This document shows, one piece after another, positions 57,442 to 64,000 of a stretch of 64,000 nucleotides of DNA (positions within the stretch are counted from its first letter, which is position 1; each line of letters starts with the position of its first letter). The translations under genes and the position numbers were made by a program. Origin of the DNA: Metabacillus arenae. GTDB taxonomy: Bacteria > Bacillota > Bacilli > Bacillales > Bacillaceae. The DNA lies in contig NZ_JACXAI010000006.1 of NCBI RefSeq assembly GCF_014773385.1, positions 124,001 to 188,000 of the forward strand, given 5' to 3'. Under the pieces are notes generated by a model. That model saw nothing but the letters and a program-made list of their open reading frames with translations, was not told the DNA's origin and made no database searches.

Positions 57442-58344
57442 ATGAGTGTATTTGTTAATAAAGATACAAAAGTCATTGTACAAGGAATTACTGGCTCAAC
57501 AGCACTATTTCATACAAAACAAATGCTGGAATATGGCACGAAGATTGTAGGCGGTGTAACACCTGGTAAAGGTGGAACAGAAGTTGAAGGTGTTCCTGTT
57601 TTCAACACAGTAGAAGATGCTGTTAAAGAAACAGGAGCAAATGCATCTGTTATTTATGTTCCTGCAGCATTTGCAGCGGATGCTATTATGGAAGCAGTCG
57701 ATGCTGAACTTGATCTTGTTATTTGTATTACTGAACATATTCCTGTGCTTGACATGGTGAATGTGAAAAAGTACATGCAGGGAAAGAAAACTCGCCTTGT
57801 GGGACCAAACTGTCCTGGTGTAATAACGCCTGAAGAATGTAAGATTGGAATTATGCCAGGCTATATTCATAAAAAAGGTCATGTAGGAGTTGTGTCACGC
57901 TCTGGAACATTGACTTATGAAGCAGTGCACCAATTATCTGAAGCTGGAATTGGTCAATCAACAGCTGTTGGAATTGGCGGAGATCCTGTAAATGGAACGA
58001 ACTTTATTGATGTACTTAAAGCATTTAATGAAGATTCTGAAACATATGCTGTCATTATGATCGGCGAAATTGGCGGAACAGCTGAAGAAGAGGCAGCATT
58101 ATGGATTAAAGAAAATATGACAAAACCAGTTGTAGGCTTCATCGGCGGTCAAACAGCTCCTCCGGGGAAGCGTATGGGCCATGCTGGTGCGATTATTTCC
58201 GGTGGAAAAGGTACAGCTGCTGAAAAGATCAAAACAATGAATGAGTGCGGAATAAAAGTGGCTGACACTCCATCTGTTATGGGAGAGACACTTATCTCTG
58301 TCCTGCAAGAAAAAGGCTTACTGGAGAAATGTAAAACTCACTAA
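57442..58344 (+). CDS. sucD: Succinyl-CoA synthetase alpha subunit
   Basis: The 300-aa alpha subunit binds CoA and carries the phospho-His. Motifs: '[19 protein letters not shown]', '[20 protein letters not shown]', and the phosphorylated His in '[17 protein letters not shown]'. AAAGGCAGGGG lies before the ATG, 18 nt after sucC. Confidence 0.97.
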   Translation: MSVFVNKDTKVIVQGITGSTALFHTKQMLEYGTKIVGGVTPGKGGTEVEGVPVFNTVEDAVKETGANASVIYVPAAFAADAIMEAVDAELDLVICITEHIPVLDMVNVKKYMQGKKTRLVGPNCPGVITPEECKIGIMPGYIHKKGHVGVVSRSGTLTYEAVHQLSEAGIGQSTAVGIGGDPVNGTNFIDVLKAFNEDSETYAVIMIGEIGGTAEEEAALWIKENMTKPVVGFIGGQTAPPGKRMGHAGAIISGGKGTAAEKIKTMNECGIKVADTPSVMGETLISVLQEKGLLEKCKTH

Positions 58345-58376
58345 GAACTCTATAAATCAAGAAACCTCAGGTGTAT

Positions 58377-58411
58377 ACCTATTTCCAGCTTAGGCTGGAT
58401 TTAGGTTTTTT
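58377..58411 (+). terminator. Intrinsic terminator after sucD
   Basis: ACCTATTTCCAGC (58377-58389), loop TTAG, GCTGGATTTAGGT (58394-58406) with an internal mismatch, then TTTTTT. An outer AACCTCA/TGAGGTT pairing extends it. Confidence 0.85.
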
Positions 58412-58440
58412 GAGGTTAAAATGTCAATAAGGAGTAAATA

Positions 58441-59310
58441 ATGATAAGTACCGATAATCAACTATTAACCTTAACCCATTGTCGTGGAATCACTCACAAA
58501 GGTATATTAAAGCTGCTAAGTATAGATCCCCTGTTAATTCACCTTTTTTCTATGAGAGAAATAGATTTTTACTTAAACGGAATCATCCCCAAAGATAACC
58601 TTCACCAATTTTATAATGACCTCCACACATTTAAACAAAGTGATTTATTCCATTCCTACAAAAAACAGGGAATAGAGATTGTTACCATCCATTCAAATAT
58701 GTATCCTGCGCTTTTGAAACAAATATCTGATCCTCCTCCAGTGCTTTTCTGCAAAGGAAATATTTCACTTCTTCAGAACGAAAAATCCATAAGTATAGTA
58801 GGAACAAGGAATTCAACAGAATATGGTTTAAGAGCCGTAGAAAGTATCGTCCCAAAATTAGTACAAGACGGTTGGACACTTATAAGTGGATTGGCTCTTG
58901 GAATCGATAAAAAGGTACATGAAGAAACGATTAAACAAAATGGAAAAACAATTGCAGTCATTGGAGGAGGGCTTCATCACATCTATCCGAAAGAAAACTT
59001 TTCTTTAGCTTCGAAAATCATGGACAGTCATTTGCTCCTATCTGAACACCCTCCTCAGGCCCCTCCTCAAAAATGGCATTTCCCAATGAGAAATCGAATA
59101 ATTAGTGGTTTGAGTAAGGGAACTGTAGTCATTCAAGCAAAAGAAAAAAGCGGTTCTTTAATTACAGCTTATCAGGCTTTGGATCAAGGTAGGGAAGTGT
59201 TCGCAGTCCCAGGAGGAATCCATGATGAATACAGCAGAGGAACGAACCAGCTAATAAAAGAAGGCGCAAAAATGGTTGCTTCAGCAAAGGATATAATAGA
59301 AGAATTTTGA
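58441..59310 (+). CDS. dprA: DNA-processing protein DprA (Smf)
   Basis: DprA loads RecA onto incoming single-stranded DNA during transformation. The 289-aa protein has an N-terminal SAM-like region and the extended Rossmann fold 'SIVGTRNSTEYGLRAV', 'ISGLALGIDKKVHEETIKQ', 'IAVIGGGLHHIYPKEN', 'FPMRNRIISGLS' and 'AVPGGIHDEYSRGTNQLIKE'. AAGGAG precedes the ATG at 58441. It implies competence-type DNA uptake is at least encoded. Confidence 0.95.
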   Translation: MISTDNQLLTLTHCRGITHKGILKLLSIDPLLIHLFSMREIDFYLNGIIPKDNLHQFYNDLHTFKQSDLFHSYKKQGIEIVTIHSNMYPALLKQISDPPPVLFCKGNISLLQNEKSISIVGTRNSTEYGLRAVESIVPKLVQDGWTLISGLALGIDKKVHEETIKQNGKTIAVIGGGLHHIYPKENFSLASKIMDSHLLLSEHPPQAPPQKWHFPMRNRIISGLSKGTVVIQAKEKSGSLITAYQALDQGREVFAVPGGIHDEYSRGTNQLIKEGAKMVASAKDIIEEF

Positions 59311-59351
59311 TTAGTTTATGAATGAAAATAGAAAAATCCGTTAATAACTGT

Positions 59352-59380
59352 TTGACAAAATAGGATGTAATATTTAATAA
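59352..59380 (+). promoter_or_regulatory. SigmaA-like promoter between dprA and topA
   Basis: TTGACA (59352-59357), 17-nt spacer, TAATAA (59375-59380). It lies 310 nt before topA, so it implies a long leader or a small unannotated transcript. Confidence 0.6.
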
Positions 59381-59533
59381 TAGTGGGGATTTATGAATTA
59401 AAACTTGAAAACAAAGATAATATTTATTTAAAGGTATAAATATAAACTCAAAATGATATTAGTTTCCATTTTATTGATTTACATATAAAATGAAACTTTC
59501 AGGTAGTTGTCATTTCGGTAGCTACTTGTGTAA

Positions 59534-59552
59534 ATTAATGATTATCATTTTT
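59534..59552. promoter_or_regulatory. Fur-box-like palindrome
   Basis: ATTAATGATTATCATTTTT agrees with 15 of 19 positions of the Fur box GATAATGATTATCATTATC and has an intact ATGATTATCAT core. It lies 139 nt upstream of topA. No iron gene is adjacent. Confidence 0.5.
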
Positions 59553-59690
59553 TCTATTATATTCAGCTAATGCTGAGAATAAGGATCTAGAACTAGTTGG
59601 GTTTATATAAAATTCCCATTAAACCGGAAGACTGGATTAAATAGAAATAAAAGAAAAAGAGAGAGATTACCTCATGAGGGGGACATTTGA

Positions 59691-61766
59691 ATGTCAGATT
59701 TTTTGGTTATCGTTGAATCACCTGCAAAGGCAAAGACGATTGAACGGTATTTAGGAAAAAAATATAAAGTAAAAGCTTCAATGGGACATGTCAGAGATTT
59801 ACCAAAGAGTCAAATTGGAGTAGATGTTGAGCATGGTTTTGACCCTAAATATATAACAATTCGCGGCAAAGGACCAGTACTGAAAGAATTGAAAACTGCC
59901 GCCAAAAAAGCTAAAAAAGTATATCTAGCTGCTGACCCTGACAGAGAGGGAGAAGCGATTGCCTGGCATCTTGCCCATAGCTTAGAGCTAGATGTCCATT
60001 CAGATTGCAGAGTTGTATTTAACGAAATAACGAAAGAAGCAATTAAAGAATCATTTAAACAGCCGCGTACAATTAATATGGATCTGGTTGATTCACAACA
60101 GGCTCGAAGGATTTTAGATCGGCTGGTTGGTTACAAAATCAGTCCTATTTTGTGGAAAAAAGTAAAAAAAGGTTTAAGTGCTGGACGTGTTCAGTCTGTC
60201 GCTGTCCGGCTTATTATTGACAGGGAAAAGGAAATAAAAGACTTTCAACCTGAAGAATATTGGAGTATTGAGGGACAATTTTTTAAGGGAAAAGAACAAT
60301 TTGAAGGTTCATTTTATGGAATTGACGGTAAGAAAAAGGAATTAAAAAAAGAAGACGATGTCAAAGCCATTCTAAATCAATTAAAAGGGTCTGCTTTCTT
60401 CGTCAAAAATGTGACGAAAAAAGAAAGAAAACGAAATCCCGCAGTCCCATTTACGACTTCAACACTTCAGCAGGAAGCTGCCCGGAAATTGAATTTTCGA
60501 GCAAAGAAAACCATGATGATCGCCCAGCAGTTATATGAAGGTATTGATTTAGGGAAAGATGGAACAGTAGGTTTGATTACTTACATGAGAACGGACTCGA
60601 CTAGAATTTCGGAATCTGCCGGACAGGAAGCCGCGTCATATATCGAGCAATCATTTGGAAAAGACTTCCTCTCAGGCAAGCGTCAAGCTGCCAAGAAGAA
60701 TAGTAACGCCCAAGACGCTCATGAAGCTATTCGTCCAACCTCAGCATTGCGTGATCCAGCTTCAATGAAGCAATTTTTAAGTCGTGACCAGCTTCGTTTA
60801 TATAAGCTGATTTGGGAACGTTTTGTGGCAAGTCAAATGGCTCCAGCTGTTTTAGATACGATGAGTATAGATTTATTAAATAACGGAGTCGTTTTTAGAG
60901 CGACTGGCTCCAAGGTAAAATTTCCTGGCTTTATGAAGGTGTATGTAGAGGGAAACGATGATCAAATTGAAGAAAAACATAAGCTTCTTCCTGATTTAAA
61001 TGAGGGGGATGAAGTGTTTTCCAAAGATATCGAACCGTCTCAGCACTTTACTCAGCCACCACCAAGATATACAGAAGCAAGGCTCGTTAAAACGCTTGAG
61101 GAGCTTGGTATCGGCCGTCCATCTACTTATGCTCCAACACTTGATACAATTCAAAAGCGGGGCTATGTAACTCTTGATAATAAAAGGTTTGTGCCGACTG
61201 AACTAGGTGAAATCGTATTAGCACTAGTAATGGAATTTTTTCCAGAAATCATTGATGTTGAATTTACCGCTAATATGGAAAAAAGTCTTGATGATGTAGA
61301 GGAAGGAAAAATTGAGTGGGTGCAAATATTAGACCAATTTTACCAAGGCTTCTCCAAACGGATAGAGGTAGCAGAAAATGAAATGGAAGAAGTCGAAATA
61401 AAGGACGAGTTTGCAGGGGAAGATTGTGAAAATTGTGGAAGTCCAATGGTGTTCAAAATGGGCCGTTACGGTAAATTTATGGCTTGTTCCAATTTTCCAG
61501 ACTGCAGAAATACTAAACCGATCGTTAAAGAAATCGGTGTGAAATGCCCGAAATGTAAAGAAGGAAATATTGTTGAAAGAAAATCAAAAAAACGCCGAAT
61601 TTTTTATGGATGTGATCGCTTTCCTGAATGTGATTTTATTTCATGGGATAAACCAATCGGAAGAGACTGTCCAAAGTGTGATAAAATACTCGTTGAAAAG
61701 AAACTGAAAAAAGGCGTCCAAGTTCAATGTGTAAATTGTGATTATAAAGAAGAACAGCAAAAATAG
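59691..61766 (+). CDS. topA: DNA topoisomerase I
   Basis: TopA relaxes negative supercoils. The 691-aa type IA enzyme has the TOPRIM domain ('[20 protein letters not shown]', '[15 protein letters not shown]'), active-site Tyr298 in '[14 protein letters not shown]', '[12 protein letters not shown]', and three C-terminal zinc fingers (CENCG...CSNFPDC, CPKCK...CDRFPEC, CPKCD...CVNC). ATG follows GAGGGGGA. Confidence 0.97.
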   Translation: MSDFLVIVESPAKAKTIERYLGKKYKVKASMGHVRDLPKSQIGVDVEHGFDPKYITIRGKGPVLKELKTAAKKAKKVYLAADPDREGEAIAWHLAHSLELDVHSDCRVVFNEITKEAIKESFKQPRTINMDLVDSQQARRILDRLVGYKISPILWKKVKKGLSAGRVQSVAVRLIIDREKEIKDFQPEEYWSIEGQFFKGKEQFEGSFYGIDGKKKELKKEDDVKAILNQLKGSAFFVKNVTKKERKRNPAVPFTTSTLQQEAARKLNFRAKKTMMIAQQLYEGIDLGKDGTVGLITYMRTDSTRISESAGQEAASYIEQSFGKDFLSGKRQAAKKNSNAQDAHEAIRPTSALRDPASMKQFLSRDQLRLYKLIWERFVASQMAPAVLDTMSIDLLNNGVVFRATGSKVKFPGFMKVYVEGNDDQIEEKHKLLPDLNEGDEVFSKDIEPSQHFTQPPPRYTEARLVKTLEELGIGRPSTYAPTLDTIQKRGYVTLDNKRFVPTELGEIVLALVMEFFPEIIDVEFTANMEKSLDDVEEGKIEWVQILDQFYQGFSKRIEVAENEMEEVEIKDEFAGEDCENCGSPMVFKMGRYGKFMACSNFPDCRNTKPIVKEIGVKCPKCKEGNIVERKSKKRRIFYGCDRFPECDFISWDKPIGRDCPKCDKILVEKKLKKGVQVQCVNCDYKEEQQK

Positions 61767-61783
61767 CAGGGAAAAGCCTTCTG

Positions 61784-61840
61784 GAAGTGAGAGGTTAGAG
61801 GTAGGAATGGAAGAAATCAGCGATAGAGCTGATTTCTTTT
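61784..61840 (+). repeat. Family-3 repeat acting as topA terminator
   Basis: 'GAAGTGAGAGGTTAGAGGTA' is followed by hairpin AGAAATCAGC (61812-61821), loop GATAGA, GCTGATTTCT (61828-61837) and TTT. Here the repeat's hairpin has terminator form on the gene's strand. Confidence 0.75.
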
Positions 61841-61922
61841 ACGATTTGTTTGTTAATTAATTGACTGTTTAAGTTAAAATAAGGAGTTTTTTTGGATGTT
61901 TGATGTGAAGGTGAAAGTGAAG

Positions 61923-61949
61923 GGAATCGGCAAAACACCGATTCCTTTT
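61923..61949 (+). terminator. Second hairpin with T-run between topA and trmFO
   Basis: GGAATCGG (61923-61930), loop CAAAACA, CCGATTCC (61938-61945), TTTTG. It is preceded by 'GTGAAGGTGAAAGTGAAG', so it is probably another family-3 copy. Confidence 0.6.
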
Positions 61950-62036
61950 GTTTGATCCGCTATTTATAATTTTTGCAACAATCAATATAAAATGAATGAT
62001 GTCTTTAGGAATGAAGCATAATTTGGAGGAATAGCA

Positions 62037-63347
62037 ATGACAGTAAAACATACAGTGAATGTAATCGGTGCAGGGCTGGCAGGGAGTGAAGCAGCCTTTC
62101 AGCTTGCCAAACGGGGAATACAAGTAAATCTATACGAAATGAGGCCTGTGAAACAAACACCCGCCCATCATACAGATAAGTTTGCAGAATTAGTATGCAG
62201 TAACTCTCTTCGCGCTAATACATTAACAAATGCAGTTGGTGTGTTAAAAGAGGAAATGAGAATATTGGACTCTGTCATTATTTCTTCTGCTGATGAATGT
62301 TCTGTTCCTGCCGGAGGAGCGCTTGCTGTAGATCGCCATGAATTTGCTGGAAAAGTAACAGAACGAGTAAAAGATCATGAAAATGTAAATGTTATTCAAG
62401 AGGAAATGGTCGAAATCCCATCAGGACCAACGATTATCGCAACAGGTCCTCTCACTTCGAAAGCTTTGGGAGAACAGCTTCTTGAATTAACTGGAGAAGA
62501 TTATTTGTATTTTTATGACGCAGCTGCCCCAATCATTGAAAAAGATAGTATTGATATGAATAAAGTATACTTGAAATCCCGTTATGATAAAGGGGAAGCG
62601 GCTTACCTCAATTGTCCGATGACAGAAGAAGAATTTGACCGCTTTTATGAGGCGCTTACCTGTGCTGAGACTGTTCCATTGAAAGAATTTGAGAAGGAGA
62701 TTTTTTTCGAAGGGTGCATGCCAATTGAAGTCATGGCCAAAAGGGGTAAAAAAACGATGCTGTTCGGTCCGATGAAGCCAGTTGGTTTAGAACATCCGGA
62801 AACAGGGAAAAGACCTTATGCTGTTGTGCAGTTAAGACAGGATGATGCAGCAGGAACACTATATAATATAGTAGGTTTTCAAACACACTTAAAATGGGGG
62901 CCTCAAAAAGAGGTTCTACAATTAATTCCAGGTCTTGAAAATGCTGAAATTGTAAGATACGGAGTTATGCATAGAAATACATTTATCAACTCTCCTAGAT
63001 TATTAAAATCGACATACCAATACAAAGACCGAGAAGATTTATTTTTTGCCGGGCAAATGACAGGAGTTGAAGGATATGTAGAATCTGCTGCTTCTGGATT
63101 AATAGCAGGCCTAAACGCAGCGAAGTTTGTGTTAGGGGAAGAGCCTATTACATTTCCCCACGAAACAGCAATGGGAAGTATGGCCCGTTATATTACTACA
63201 GCAAATCCTGACAGCTTCCAGCCTATGAATGCAAATTTTGGTATTTTTGCAGATCTTAAGCAAAAGATTAAAAATAAAAAAGAACGCAATGAACAATATG
63301 CACGTAGGGCAATTGAAACAATTCAAAAAATTTCGAAAAAAGTATAG
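62037..63347 (+). CDS. trmFO: Folate-dependent tRNA-U54 methyltransferase
   Basis: TrmFO makes ribothymidine 54 in tRNA using 5,10-methylene-tetrahydrofolate and FAD. The 436-aa protein has the FAD motif '[19 protein letters not shown]', '[13 protein letters not shown]' with the conserved Cys, '[15 protein letters not shown]' with the catalytic Cys region, and '[20 protein letters not shown]'. TTGGAGGAAT precedes the ATG. Confidence 0.97.
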   Translation: MTVKHTVNVIGAGLAGSEAAFQLAKRGIQVNLYEMRPVKQTPAHHTDKFAELVCSNSLRANTLTNAVGVLKEEMRILDSVIISSADECSVPAGGALAVDRHEFAGKVTERVKDHENVNVIQEEMVEIPSGPTIIATGPLTSKALGEQLLELTGEDYLYFYDAAAPIIEKDSIDMNKVYLKSRYDKGEAAYLNCPMTEEEFDRFYEALTCAETVPLKEFEKEIFFEGCMPIEVMAKRGKKTMLFGPMKPVGLEHPETGKRPYAVVQLRQDDAAGTLYNIVGFQTHLKWGPQKEVLQLIPGLENAEIVRYGVMHRNTFINSPRLLKSTYQYKDREDLFFAGQMTGVEGYVESAASGLIAGLNAAKFVLGEEPITFPHETAMGSMARYITTANPDSFQPMNANFGIFADLKQKIKNKKERNEQYARRAIETIQKISKKV

Positions 63348-63410
63348 AAATCAATTGCAAGGGCTGCAAATAATGTGTTAACATTATGTAGCCCTTGTGA
63401 GGTGTTAATG

Positions 63411-64000
63411 ATGGAAAATGTTAAGAATTTTTTAAATTTGTTCGTAGATTATTTACAAATCGAAAGAAATTGCTCACAATATACTACTGTGAATTATGCT
63501 ACTGATATAAAAGAATTTTATGTATTTATGAATGAGGAAGGTATCGGGGAACTTCGTGATATTACATACCAGGATATTAGACTGTACTTGACGAAATTAC
63601 ATCAAAAAGAATTTGCAAGAACTTATATTTCGAGAAAAATTTCTTCTTTAAGAAGCTATTTTAAATTTTTACTTCGTGAGAAATACTTACAAGAAAATCC
63701 TTTTTCACTCGTTTCTTTACCAAAAAAGGAGCAGAGAATTCCGAATTTCTTTTACGAGGATGATTTAAATGAGTTATTTTCTTTGTCAGACTTAAGTACA
63801 CCTCTAGGGCAAAGGGATCAGGCATTGCTGGAGCTTCTTTATGCCACTGGGATCAGAGTCAGTGAGTGCTGTGATATAAGACTTCAAGATTTAGATATGT
63901 ATTTAGACACTGTTTTAGTAAATGGAAAAGGCAAAAAACAGCGCTATGTTCCTTTCGGAAGTTTTGCTCATGAAAAATTGAAACTTTATCTTGAGGATGG
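63411..64000 (+). CDS. xerC: Tyrosine recombinase XerC (CodV), N-terminal part
   Basis: XerC resolves chromosome dimers at dif with XerD. The frame is open from ATG 63411 to the window end, about 196 codons. It has a SAM-like N-terminal core-binding domain ('SQYTTVNYATDIKEFY', 'SRKISSLRSYFKFLLRE') and the first catalytic Arg in 'LYATGIRVSECCDI'. The rest of the catalytic domain lies outside. ATG 63408 is an alternative start. GTGAGGTG lies upstream. In B. subtilis codV starts the codV-clpQ-clpY-codY operon, which would follow here. Confidence 0.95.
   Translation, partial: MENVKNFLNLFVDYLQIERNCSQYTTVNYATDIKEFYVFMNEEGIGELRDITYQDIRLYLTKLHQKEFARTYISRKISSLRSYFKFLLREKYLQENPFSLVSLPKKEQRIPNFFYEDDLNELFSLSDLSTPLGQRDQALLELLYATGIRVSECCDIRLQDLDMYLDTVLVNGKGKKQRYVPFGSFAHEKLKLYLED

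Noticed and set aside
61896..61955. 19-codon ORF with AAGGAG upstream before trmFO
   Set aside because: It consists of the family-3 repeat and its hairpin; no independent evidence for translation.

Overview
The window is core chromosome of a low-GC, endospore-forming Bacillaceae (Bacillus/Neobacillus-like). It holds spoVM, remA, rqcH, fapR and prpC-prkC, and from 9.6 kb onward the gene order is almost that of the Bacillus subtilis ylo-ylx-ylq region (recalled from memory, not searched). Nearly all real genes from rqcH onward lie on the + strand. I see no rRNA, tRNA, transposase, phage or CRISPR array.

Layout. (1) 0-9 kb is the accessory part. It starts with the end of a sulfate-assimilation operon (sirB partial, sirC). 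A sulfur-linked block follows: a TSUP/TauE-like permease, an unrecognised 99-aa gene, phosphosulfolactate synthase (yitD/ComA), an enolase-superfamily enzyme (yitF-like, minus), an MFS transporter (yitG-like), and the minus-strand pair 2-phosphosulfolactate phosphatase (yitC/ComB) plus a DUF441 membrane protein. Last comes a YIEGIA-family membrane protein with its small partner. ComA and ComB give the sulfolactate branch that supplies 3-sulfolactate, a known spore constituent of B. subtilis. (2) 9.6-31 kb: rqcH (minus), yloB Ca-ATPase, yloC, remA, gmk, rpoZ, coaBC, priA, def, fmt, rsmB, rlmN, prpC, prkC, rsgA, rpe, thiN, spoVM, rpmB (minus). (3) 31-47 kb: yloU, fakA, sdaAB, sdaAA, recG, then lipid synthesis under FapR (fapR, plsX, fabD, fabG, acpP), rnc, smc, ftsY. 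(4) 47-64 kb: ylxM-ffh, rpsP-khpA, ylqD-rimM-trmD, rplS with a leader, lepB, rbgA, rnhB, sucCD, dprA, topA, trmFO and the start of xerC.

How the genes work together: rpsP, rplS, rpmB, rsgA, rbgA, rimM, trmD, rsmB, rlmN and trmFO serve ribosome and tRNA maturation; def and fmt handle the formyl-Met cycle; ffh, ftsY, ylxM and lepB form a secretion route; fapR, plsX, fabD, fabG, acpP and fakA form a fatty-acid/phospholipid set; priA, recG, topA, smc, dprA and xerC act on DNA.

The least explained content is intergenic. At least four families of short dispersed repeats fill the gaps: a modular ~200-bp hairpin-rich element (16.7, 41.3 and 50.3 kb), a ~110-bp 'CCAGCTCCAG' element with a leader that sits just after intrinsic terminators, a 'GTGAGAGGTGAGA'-hairpin element that supplies the Shine-Dalgarno of yloC and coaBC, and degenerate arrays with a ~20-21-nt period. 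These repeats, the 99-aa gene in the sulfolactate cluster and a Fur-box-like palindrome upstream of topA are the best candidates for undescribed biology. I did not find a clearly new multi-gene system.
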